From: JAVBME01 sp031552765
GTDB lineage: Bacteria > Bacillota > Negativicutes > Acidaminococcales > JAISLQ01
NCBI GenBank assembly: GCA_031552765.1
Contig: JAVBME010000007.1
Location: 62,001 to 126,000, forward strand
DNA: 64,000 nucleotides
Reading direction: 5' to 3'
In this document: positions 57,262 through 64,000 of the stretch, one piece after another
Layout: each line of letters starts with the position of its first letter
How positions within the stretch are numbered: position 1 is the first letter of the stretch
Translations under genes and position numbers: made by a program
Notes under the pieces: generated by a model
What the model was told of the DNA's origin: nothing
What the model saw: the letters and a program-made list of their open reading frames with translations, nothing else
The model's database searches: none

Positions 57262-57387
57262 AGACATCCCCCTCAACCTGCCAATAACAATTAAATCTTT
57301 TTATGAAAATTCAACACTTGGTTGCCAACTCCTTTTTGTTGATAAATTATTTTTATAAGTGTGCAAAATCGGCGTTCGTCAAGCACT

Positions 57388-57434
57388 ATAATCTATTATT
57401 GTATCTTGACGCATTATTTATTACAGTTTATACC
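57388..57434. promoter_or_regulatory. Divergent lysR / tctC control region
   Basis: Rightward promoter: TTGACG (57406-57411), 17-base spacer, TATACC (57429-57434). A leftward TTGACG also reads from the minus strand near 57374-57386. ATAATCTATTAT (57388-57399) is a perfect interrupted palindrome between them and a candidate LysR site. Confidence 0.55.
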
Positions 57435-57469
57435 ATAAAAGCGAAAATCTGAGAAGAGAGGTTTTATTT

Positions 57470-58453
57470 ATGAGTAAACACTGGAAAATATTTGCCCTGG
57501 TATCGCTCCTGGCTGTTTCTTCCTTCACCGTTGCCGGTTGTGGCGGCAAAGAAAAAGCCAAATATCCCAGCAAACCTATCGAGTACATAGTACACGCAGG
57601 GGCCGGCGGCAGCGCCGATACTTTCGCCCGTGTAGTCACCGACAACCTGACCAAAGAAAAACTCATAACAGTGCCGTTCGTTGTGACCAATAAACCGGGC
57701 GGCGGCGGTGCGGTCGCCTTCAAGTACGTAGCCGCCAAAGCAGGCGACCCCTATGTCCTGTTGAGCGTTCCCTCCACTTTAGTCACTGCGCCTATGGTTT
57801 CCAAAGACTGTCCGGACTACAAGGAATTCACCCCAATCACACTTCTCGCCACCGAGCCTATCACCATAGCGGTTAGCGCGGATTCGCCCTACAAAACGCT
57901 GGACGACCTTATCCGCATCGGCAAAGAAAAACCGGGCGGGCTTACCTGGGCAATGGCCTCCATAGGCAGTAACGACCACCTGTTTGCCCTGCTCTTTGCC
58001 AAAAAAGCCGGCGTGAAAATCGTCGGCACCCCCAATACTACCGAAACTGACGCTATGGTCGCGGTCCTCGGCGGACATGCCGACGCCGCCAGCCTATCTC
58101 CTCGCACCGCGCTCGGCCAGGTACAGGCCGGTAAAATGAGGATACTGGCTATCTCCACTACCCAAAGGCTTAAAGGTATGCCTGATGTCAAAACTGCCAG
58201 GGAACAGGGCCTCGATATATCTCTAGGCACCCCCAGAGGCGTAGTCGCGCCTAAAGGTATCCCGGCTGAAGACCAAAAATTCCTCATCGAACAATACAAA
58301 AAGCTGCAAGCCAGCGAACGCTTCAAAAAATATCTCGACGACATGTACCTGGTACAGGAAAACATCTATGGCGACGATTACGCCAAATTCCTCAAAGAAC
58401 AGACCAATATATCGAGGCCCCTGCTCCAGGAAGCCGGCCTGATAAAAAAATAA
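57470..58453 (+). CDS. tctC: Tripartite tricarboxylate transporter substrate-binding protein
   Basis: 327-residue extracytoplasmic receptor of the TctC/Bug family. A lipoprotein signal ends V-A-G-C (Cys24). The hallmark opening is KYPSKPIEYIVHAGAGGSAD (about 30-49), followed by VTNKPGGGGAVAFKYVAAK and ASIGSNDHLFALLFAKKAGV (about 160-180). These proteins bind carboxylates such as citrate, tricarballylate or aromatic acids; the ligand is not predictable here. It is the first gene of tctCBA. Confidence 0.94.
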   Translation: MSKHWKIFALVSLLAVSSFTVAGCGGKEKAKYPSKPIEYIVHAGAGGSADTFARVVTDNLTKEKLITVPFVVTNKPGGGGAVAFKYVAAKAGDPYVLLSVPSTLVTAPMVSKDCPDYKEFTPITLLATEPITIAVSADSPYKTLDDLIRIGKEKPGGLTWAMASIGSNDHLFALLFAKKAGVKIVGTPNTTETDAMVAVLGGHADAASLSPRTALGQVQAGKMRILAISTTQRLKGMPDVKTAREQGLDISLGTPRGVVAPKGIPAEDQKFLIEQYKKLQASERFKKYLDDMYLVQENIYGDDYAKFLKEQTNISRPLLQEAGLIKK

Positions 58454-58525
58454 GCATCCCGGCCCGCGTGTTTGAAATTATGCCCGGGCACGCGGGATAT
58501 ACGGAAATTATGAAAGGAGCGCTTT

Positions 58526-58996
58526 ATGGCTAAAAGAAACGCAATTATCGGATCTGCGCTGCTAGCCCTGTCCTTCATCGTGGGGCTGACCGCCCTCAGT
58601 TACGGCTATTCCGCCGAATACGGACCGGGGCCAGGATTTATCCCCTTTTGGCTATCAGTCATTCTTGGTCTCTTGTCTACAGTACTTATCATACAGGGCA
58701 TACTGGAAATAAGAAAAAAACCGGATGAAAAAATAGCCGAAGACCTCAAAATGCTTTCCCACCCCAAGATATTTTTTAGCGCGCTGGGCACTATATTTTT
58801 AGTAGCAGGAATAATTGAGGTACTGGGCTTTGTCATCACAGTAGCTATTTCCACCACCGTTTTTGTCCGGCTGGTCAAACCTGGGCATAAAATGGCCAAC
58901 TCCCTCTTTATCGGCCTGGCCACTTCAGCCGTCATGTATGGCTTTTTCAAATACGTCATGGAAATAGCCTTGCCGAAAGGAGTATTGCCATTATGA
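58526..58996 (+). CDS. tctB: Tripartite tricarboxylate transporter small membrane subunit
   Basis: 156-residue TctB-family protein with four predicted helices: about 6-26 (IGSALLALSFIVGLTALSYG), 38-60 (FIPFWLSVILGLLSTVLIIQ), 83-105 and 125-145. The loop YSAEYGPGPGFIPFW is family-typical. It begins 72 bases after tctC with AAAGGAGC as ribosome site and overlaps tctA by 4 bases. Confidence 0.92.
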   Translation: MAKRNAIIGSALLALSFIVGLTALSYGYSAEYGPGPGFIPFWLSVILGLLSTVLIIQGILEIRKKPDEKIAEDLKMLSHPKIFFSALGTIFLVAGIIEVLGFVITVAISTTVFVRLVKPGHKMANSLFIGLATSAVMYGFFKYVMEIALPKGVLPL

Positions 58997-60525
58997 TAGA
59001 CAACCTGATTATGGGGTTTGGCAACGCCGCCACACCGCTGGTCTTTCTCTACACCTTCCTCGGCGCGGTCATCGGCACCGCCATCGGCGTTCTGCCCGGA
59101 CTTGGCCCAGCCGCCACTATCGGCCTTCTGATCCCCATCACTTTCGGCATGGACCCTCTGCCGGCCATGGCCATGTTGTGCGGCATCTATTACGGCGCCC
59201 AGTACGGAGGCTCCACCACTTCTATCTTGCTTAACATGCCTGGCGAAGCGGCTTCCGTCATCACCTGCATCGATGGCCACGAGATGGCCAAGCAGGGCCG
59301 GGGCGGCGTAGCCCTTGGCATAGCTGCTATCGGCTCTTTCATGGCCGGTATCGTCGGTACTTTCGGCCTCATGCTGCTCGGCGCACCCTTGGCTGGCGTA
59401 GCCTTGGCTTTTGGCCCAGCCGAATACACCTTCGCCATGGCCCTCGGCCTGTGCATGGCCACCAGCCTAGGCGGCAAGAACCAGATAAAAGCAATAATCA
59501 TGTGCATACTCGGCCTCTTGGTCGCCACTATCGGCACGGATAGTTTCGCCGGCGTCAACCGCTTCACCCTTGACCTGGACTCCCTGGAAGCCGGCCTAGA
59601 CCTTGTACCCATCCTTATGGGCTTGTTCGCACTGAGCGAGATACTGGCCGAAGTGGAAGAAGGCATCAACACCAACCCGGACATCTTAAACGTCAGCACA
59701 AAACTGCGCGACCTGCTGCCCTCAAAAGCAGACATCAAAAAATCTTTTGGCCCTATGCTGCGCGGAAGTATAGGGGGCTTTCTCATCAGCGTGCTGCCCG
59801 GCATCGGCGCCGCCACCTCTTCTTTCATGTCTTATGCCCTTGAACAGCGCCTGTCGAAAAACCCGGAAAAATTCGGCAAAGGGGCCATCGAAGGCGTAGC
59901 AGGTCCGGAAACCGCCAACAATGCCGCTTCCAGCGGCGCCATGGTCCCGCTCTTTACCCTGGGTATACCCGGTACGGCTACAGCGGCCGTACTGGCCGGC
60001 GGCATGATGATGTACGGCTTAGTCCCGGGCCCGTTACTTTTTAAAGACCACTCCGTCTTTATTTACGGACTTATAGCTACCATGTTCATCGGCAACATCA
60101 TGCTGGTTGTGCTCAACCTGCCGCTAATCAGCCTATGGATAAAAATACTCAAAGTGCCCATGCACATCCTCTACCCCATAGTAGTATCTTTCGTCATATT
60201 AGGCGCCTACTCGGTAAACTTCGACCACCTTGACCTTGTCATATTAGGCATTTTTGGCGCTCTCGGCTACATCGCCCGCAAAAATAGATTCCCGGCCGCC
60301 CCATTCATACTTGGCTTTTTCCTCGGGCCCCTGTTCGAAGCCAGTATGCGCCGGGCCTACCTGGTCAGCCGCGGCGACTGGCACATATTTTTCAACAGCA
60401 GTATTTCCATAGTCCTACTTACCCTCATCATAGCCGTATTAGCTGGTCCCAGTCTGATAAAATTCATCAAGCAGCGGACTAATCCCCATTACGAGTTGCA
60501 AGACCTCCGCGACGCGGAAAGATAA
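58993..60525 (+). CDS. tctA: Tripartite tricarboxylate transporter large membrane subunit
   Basis: 510-residue TctA permease with about 12 helices. The conserved GTAIGVLPGLGPAATIGLL (about 29-47), YYGAQYGGSTTSILLNMPGE (about 75-94) and a second internal repeat GGFLISVLPGIGAATSSFMS (about 257-276) with GPETANNAAS (about 304) are diagnostic. It uses the ion gradient to move the TctC-bound carboxylate. The gene ends the operon; no clear terminator follows. Confidence 0.96.
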   Translation: MIDNLIMGFGNAATPLVFLYTFLGAVIGTAIGVLPGLGPAATIGLLIPITFGMDPLPAMAMLCGIYYGAQYGGSTTSILLNMPGEAASVITCIDGHEMAKQGRGGVALGIAAIGSFMAGIVGTFGLMLLGAPLAGVALAFGPAEYTFAMALGLCMATSLGGKNQIKAIIMCILGLLVATIGTDSFAGVNRFTLDLDSLEAGLDLVPILMGLFALSEILAEVEEGINTNPDILNVSTKLRDLLPSKADIKKSFGPMLRGSIGGFLISVLPGIGAATSSFMSYALEQRLSKNPEKFGKGAIEGVAGPETANNAASSGAMVPLFTLGIPGTATAAVLAGGMMMYGLVPGPLLFKDHSVFIYGLIATMFIGNIMLVVLNLPLISLWIKILKVPMHILYPIVVSFVILGAYSVNFDHLDLVILGIFGALGYIARKNRFPAAPFILGFFLGPLFEASMRRAYLVSRGDWHIFFNSSISIVLLTLIIAVLAGPSLIKFIKQRTNPHYELQDLRDAER

Positions 60526-60848
60526 TTTTACCGTAGCGACGCGTACGACGGACGCTTATTGCCAGAAGGTTCCCTGCGTAATGTTTTCTCCCTATAAAGT
60601 TGCTCTTTTTTCACAGCGCCCATCCCTGTCGCCCATAGTAAGCGGAAATAAAAAGCGAGCCGCACGCCCCGGAAAACTGCCTGCGCCACGGACCTGACCC
60701 CACGGCGCGGCAGAACGTTATCTCCAAGAACATGCGACCTGATTATATTGTACCTATCTGACAGTATTTTATCAATGCCTGCATTCCGGCGCATGACAAG
60801 CGCGGTGCGCAGAAGAGAAGAAACCAGAAAACCTAAGGGGGAAACTCA
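60526..60848 (+). other. Gene-free stretch between tctA and the SLH porin
   Basis: No supported gene. An open frame on the minus strand (60528-60794) has no recognisable domain or ribosome site and is not annotated. A 23-base stretch at 60599-60621 recurs inverted at 62175-62196 beyond the porin gene. GC content is higher here than in most gaps. A strong ribosome site (AAGGGGG) precedes the porin ATG. Confidence 0.5.
60599..60621 (-). repeat. Copy 1 of a motif flanking the porin gene
   Basis: On the minus strand GGGCGCTGTGAAAAAA followed by GAGCAAC. The same sequence, with one A fewer, is on the plus strand at 62175-62196. Flanks also share GGCGA about 10 bases before the motif. Confidence 0.6.
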
Positions 60849-62123
60849 ATGAAAAAACCTTTGCTACTTACTCTTGCCTTGGCCTTTGTACTTGGCACAG
60901 CCGGTACAGCCCTTGCAGCCAATCCCTTTACTGACATTCCGGCCAACCATTGGGCCTATGCCTCGGTCGGAAAGCTTGCCGCCACCGGCATCATCGACGG
61001 CTACGGCGACGGCACTTTTGCCGGAGCAAAAACCATGACCCGTTACGAAATGGCGCAAATAGTTGCCAAAGCCATGACTAAAAGCGATAAAATGGACAAT
61101 GCCATGAAAAGCCAAATAGAAAAACTGGCTGCCGAGTTTGCCAGTGAACTTGACACTCTGGGCGTACGTGTAGCAAAACTGGAGAAAAACGCCGACAACG
61201 TCAAAATCACCGGCGAGATCCGCATCGGCGACTGGCAATACGGCAACAACGCTCTAAAAGACAAAGACCAACTGCGTAACCGCCTGTGGTTGCGCGGACA
61301 AGTCAACGAAAACTGGTCCTATACCGGCATGATTGAACAACTGGCCGACCTTAGGACCAACTCCAATAATGATAATGCTACCCGCCTGCGCCGCGCCTGG
61401 GTTGATGGCAAACTGGGCGACTTTACGCTGACCGCCGGCCGCTTTTCCTACGCGCCGGTATATGGCTTGGTATTTGACCAAGACGCCGACGGTTTAAAGC
61501 TAAGTTACGTAAAAGACAATGTCAAAGCCGATATTTTCCTCATGCGCCCATCTTTTGCCAACCCCGGTATCTATGTCAACCAAGGCACTGAAACCGAACG
61601 CAACCAAGTAGCAGGCGCCGCCTTCAACCTGGGGCTGGGCAAAAACGTCGATTTGTCCGCCGCTTACTTTCATACCGAAGGCATGAACGACGCCATAAGC
61701 AATATAAACAACAATATCAATATTTATGAACTTGCCCTAACGTTTAAACTTAGTAAGAATTTTAGCCTGTGGGGCGAATACCTGCGCGGTGACAAAAACG
61801 TCAATGACGGCGGCAAGAACGGTTGGGCAGTACGCGCCGATTATGGAAAAGCCAACCGCAGCAAACCCGGCACCTACAACATCCACGCCGGCTACTATGA
61901 CCAACCGGCTTCTACCATGATCAACAGTACTCATGAACTCAATTTTGCTGACTACACTTGGCCGGACGGCGCCTCCTTTGACGGCTATAAAGGATGGAAA
62001 GCGGCCGTACGATTCGTAGTTGCCAAAAACATCGATCTTAACTTTGAATATTATGATTTTGAGCAACAAAAAGGCGCCAATGATACCAACCTGGCCTGGA
62101 GCTACCTGCGCTTCTTCTTCTGA
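60849..62123 (+). CDS. S-layer-homology-domain outer-membrane porin (OmpM-like)
   Basis: 424-residue outer-membrane protein of the type that tethers the outer membrane to the wall in Negativicutes. A signal peptide (about 1-23, cleavage near ALAANP), one SLH domain (NPFTDIPANHWAYASVGKLA, GIIDGYGDGTF, MTRYEMAQIVAKAM; about 24-80), a short coiled coil (about 88-118) and a beta-barrel (about 120-424) ending in aromatic FFF, the usual outer-membrane insertion signal. The SLH domain binds modified peptidoglycan or wall polymers. It is monocistronic and probably strongly expressed, judging from AAGGGGG. Confidence 0.95.
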   Translation: MKKPLLLTLALAFVLGTAGTALAANPFTDIPANHWAYASVGKLAATGIIDGYGDGTFAGAKTMTRYEMAQIVAKAMTKSDKMDNAMKSQIEKLAAEFASELDTLGVRVAKLEKNADNVKITGEIRIGDWQYGNNALKDKDQLRNRLWLRGQVNENWSYTGMIEQLADLRTNSNNDNATRLRRAWVDGKLGDFTLTAGRFSYAPVYGLVFDQDADGLKLSYVKDNVKADIFLMRPSFANPGIYVNQGTETERNQVAGAAFNLGLGKNVDLSAAYFHTEGMNDAISNINNNINIYELALTFKLSKNFSLWGEYLRGDKNVNDGGKNGWAVRADYGKANRSKPGTYNIHAGYYDQPASTMINSTHELNFADYTWPDGASFDGYKGWKAAVRFVVAKNIDLNFEYYDFEQQKGANDTNLAWSYLRFFF

Positions 62124-62420
62124 TCAGCCCTCACCGATTTTATACCCCAAAAACTCACAGCAGGCGAAGAGAGCGGGCGCTGTGAAAAAGAGCAACAAAG
62201 GGATATCACAGGGCGCCCCAGCTGCCTGTCCCATGCATGAGCGGCGGGGTGCTTTCCTTTTGCCAAAACTCATTTTACACTTTACCCAAAAGTTTTCACA
62301 GTTATCGTATTTTACGAATAATATAGTTTTTATTTAGCGAATTTATGCAAACATTTTAAATTTAAATGTAAATAATGTAAATTTTTCATCATTTTTGCGA
62401 CTATTTAAGCCGATTCGTGC
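62124..62420 (+). other. Gap between the porin and kor genes
   Basis: No gene seen. CACAGC/GCTGTG (62156-62184) and TGTGA/TCACA (62181-62210) can form small hairpins, but no T-run terminator was identified for the porin. The 3' half (about 62280-62400) is very AT-rich. Confidence 0.5.
62175..62196 (+). repeat. Copy 2 of a motif flanking the porin gene
   Basis: GGGCGCTGTGAAAAA followed by GAGCAAC, matching the minus-strand sequence at 60599-60621 apart from one A. Confidence 0.6.
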
Positions 62421-62426
62421 TATAAT
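62415..62426 (+). promoter_or_regulatory. Extended -10 promoter of korDAB
   Basis: CGTGCTATAAT: a perfect TATAAT (62421-62426) preceded by TGC. No good -35 is at the standard distance. The leader to korD is about 60 bases, with AGGAGG before the ATG. Confidence 0.6.
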
Positions 62427-62494
62427 TAAATACGTGAGTTATTGCACGGATATATTGTTCGTCCAGCACACAAAAAAACAGGAGGTCAGACAGA

Positions 62495-62677
62495 ATGGCG
62501 CTAACAATCATCGAAAGCCGCTGCAAAGGGTGCGGTATCTGCGTAGAGTTCTGCCCGAAAAAAGTCCTTGAACTCAACGAAGTGGAAAAAGTAGAAGCGG
62601 TACACCCCGACGCCTGTATAGCCTGCCGCCAGTGCGAAATGCGCTGCCCGGACTATGCCATTTTCGTAGAAAAATGA
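62495..62677 (+). CDS. korD: 2-oxoglutarate:ferredoxin oxidoreductase, ferredoxin-like delta subunit
   Basis: 60-residue 2x4Fe-4S protein. The cluster motifs CKGCGICVEFCPKK (about 10-23) and CIACRQCEMRCPDYA (about 41-55) each supply four cysteines. It passes electrons from the KorAB core to ferredoxin. ATG follows AGGAGG. It lies 16 bases before korA. Confidence 0.93.
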   Translation: MALTIIESRCKGCGICVEFCPKKVLELNEVEKVEAVHPDACIACRQCEMRCPDYAIFVEK

Positions 62678-62693
62678 GAAGGAGATGAAAACA

Positions 62694-63833
62694 GTGTCCA
62701 AAGTCCTGTTGATGCAAGGCAACAAAGCGGTTGCCGAAGGAGCAATAGCGGCCGGAGTTAAATTTTTCGGCGGCTACCCGATCACCCCTTCCACCGAAGT
62801 TGCTGAAGAGCTGGCCGCACTGCTTCCACCCGTCGGCGGCAACTTCATCCAGATGGAAGACGAAATAGCCGGTATCGGCGTTATCATAGGCGCCTCCCTG
62901 ACCGGCAAGAAAGTCATGACCGCGACCAGCGGCCCCGGCTTTTCCCTCAAACAAGAACTTATCGGCTATGCCTCGATAGCGGAAATACCGCTCGTTATAG
63001 TAAACGTACAAAGGGTCGGCCCTTCTACCGGCCAGCCTACCTCTCCCGCACAGGGCGACGTCATGCAGGCCCGCTGGGGCACCCATGGCGACCATCCCAT
63101 TATCGCCCTCACCCCGGCAAGCGTGCCCGAATGTTTCTCCCTGACCATAAGGGCTTATGAACTTTCAGAAAAATACCGCACCCCGGTAATCCTTTTACTC
63201 GACGAAGTAATAGGGCACATGAGAGAAAAGATCGAACTGCCCGACTACGACACCGTCGCCAAACCGCAAAGAAAGCTACCCTCCGTACCTCCCGCCGAGT
63301 ATAAAGCCTACGACGCCTCCTCAGCCGACCTGGTACCGGCCATGGCGCCCTTCGGCACAGGCTACCGCTGGCACGTCACAGGCCTGGTCCACGACGAATA
63401 CGGCTTCCCCAACGGTTCGGCCAAAGCTACTAAAGACTGCCTCGACCGTTTGCATGCCAAGATAAACAACAACCTTGACGAAATAGTAGAAGTTGAAGAA
63501 TACAAAATGGACGGCGCCGAAATAGCCGTAGTCGCCTACGGCGGCACCGCCCGCACCGCCTACGCCGCAGTGGACGCAGCCCGGGCCAAAGGAATAAAAG
63601 CAGGACTGCTCCGTCCCATAACCATTTGGCCGTTCGCGCAAAAGCAAATGGAAGAACTGTCGAAGAAGGTGAAAAATATCATCGTCGCCGAAATGAACTT
63701 CGGCCAGTACGTCGGCGAAGTAGAACGCGCGGTAGCCGGCCGCTGCCCGGTAACGCTGCACGCAAAATACAACAACGAAGCGATAACGCCGGAAGAACTT
63801 TTGGCAACTATCGAACGCTTGGCGAAAGCCTAA
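62694..63833 (+). CDS. korA: 2-oxoglutarate:ferredoxin oxidoreductase, alpha subunit
   Basis: 379-residue alpha chain. The start is GTG 62694, eight bases after AAGGAG; an ATG at 62685 abuts that site. LLMQGNKAVAEGAIAAGVKF, GGYPITPSTEVAEELA (about 27-42), QMEDEIAGIGVIIGASLTGK (about 55-74) and TSGPGFSLKQELIGYA (about 80-95) match 2-oxoacid oxidoreductase alpha subunits; RVGPSTGQPTSPAQGD is typical of KorA. With KorB it oxidatively decarboxylates 2-oxoglutarate to succinyl-CoA, or works in reverse. Other 2-oxoacids cannot be excluded. Confidence 0.93.
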   Translation: MSKVLLMQGNKAVAEGAIAAGVKFFGGYPITPSTEVAEELAALLPPVGGNFIQMEDEIAGIGVIIGASLTGKKVMTATSGPGFSLKQELIGYASIAEIPLVIVNVQRVGPSTGQPTSPAQGDVMQARWGTHGDHPIIALTPASVPECFSLTIRAYELSEKYRTPVILLLDEVIGHMREKIELPDYDTVAKPQRKLPSVPPAEYKAYDASSADLVPAMAPFGTGYRWHVTGLVHDEYGFPNGSAKATKDCLDRLHAKINNNLDEIVEVEEYKMDGAEIAVVAYGGTARTAYAAVDAARAKGIKAGLLRPITIWPFAQKQMEELSKKVKNIIVAEMNFGQYVGEVERAVAGRCPVTLHAKYNNEAITPEELLATIERLAKA

Positions 63834-63846
63834 GGAGGGATACAAG

Positions 63847-64000
63847 ATGGCAATGAAAGAATTAATCGAGACCTACTTTCGTCCCGGCCGCCTGCCGCAC
63901 ATCTGGTGCCCCGGCTGCAGCAACGGCATAGTCACCGGCGCGATAGTAAAAGCGATAGATAAACTGCAACTGAAAAAAGACGATACCGCTATAGTATCGG
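63847..64000 (+). CDS. korB: 2-oxoglutarate:ferredoxin oxidoreductase, beta subunit (partial)
   Basis: The first 51 codons of the TPP-binding beta chain, cut by the window end. YFRPGRLPHIWCPGCSNGIV has the family CPGC cysteine pair (about 21-24). AAGGAGGG precedes ATG 63847, 13 bases after korA. A gamma subunit, if any, would be beyond the window. Confidence 0.92.
   Translation, partial: MAMKELIETYFRPGRLPHIWCPGCSNGIVTGAIVKAIDKLQLKKDDTAIVS

Noticed and set aside
60528..60794. Minus-strand open frame of 88 codons between tctA and the porin gene
   Set aside because: No domain and no ribosome site; Arg-rich composition suggests chance.

Overview
The window reads as a chromosome segment of an anaerobic, diderm Firmicute of the class Negativicutes. 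Three things point there: an outer-membrane porin fused to an S-layer-homology domain (60849-62123, OmpM type) ends in phenylalanine; an RND efflux pair and SecG/HisZ/YerC-type Firmicute genes coexist; and energy metabolism is strictly fermentative and ferredoxin based (pyruvate:ferredoxin oxidoreductase, 2-oxoglutarate:ferredoxin oxidoreductase, membrane pyrophosphatase, citrate lyase, fumarases). No genus is claimed.

Layout. 1-4.4 kb: RND multidrug efflux pair behind a promoter carrying a 17-bp palindrome. 4.5-10.1 kb: orphan ATP-grasp ligase, GlcD-type FAD oxidase with a cupin gene, K+-dependent-type membrane pyrophosphatase, secG. 10.2-13.7 kb: PFOR. 14-19.2 kb: citrate lyase in two divergent arms (citC-citXG leftward, citDEF rightward). 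19.6-27.5 kb: a 7.9-kb low-GC integrative element inserted in the 3' end of tRNA-Arg(ACG), bounded by 51-bp direct repeats. 27.5-33.6 kb: intact tRNA, copper exporter CopA and chaperone CopZ, two-subunit class I fumarase followed directly by class II FumC, then a scar of a decayed IS3 element and a LysR tail. 33.7-41.3 kb: pcrA-ligA-gatCAB, leftward. 41.5-44.1 kb: diguanylate cyclase, TtcA-like protein, ABM-domain protein. 44.1-52.2 kb: a compact histidine operon (yerC-hisZGDCBHAF-IE). 52.3-55.1 kb: SAM-I riboswitch and the methionine importer metNIQ. 55.3-60.5 kb: PEP-mutase/isocitrate-lyase-family enzyme, LysR regulator and tripartite tricarboxylate transporter tctCBA. 60.8-64 kb: SLH porin and korDAB, cut at the window edge.

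How it fits together. A tricarboxylate taken up (Tct is a candidate citrate or related importer; inference) can be cleaved by citrate lyase to acetate and oxaloacetate, the latter reduced through malate and fumarate by the fumarases; PFOR and KOR link 2-oxoacids to ferredoxin, and the pyrophosphatase recovers energy from PPi.

The most unusual part is inside the element: a 1.7-kb gene-free, hairpin-rich block (21931-23634) holding four 63-bp repeat units. Each unit contains two copies of a 13-bp sequence exactly 28 bp apart. The two copies are identical within each unit, yet they differ between units. A fifth site looks like a unit collapsed to a single copy. I do not recognise this repeat family. 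It sits between a serine recombinase gene and an autoregulated ribbon-helix-helix gene. An interleaved hairpin leader precedes an unrecognised 320-residue protein farther on.
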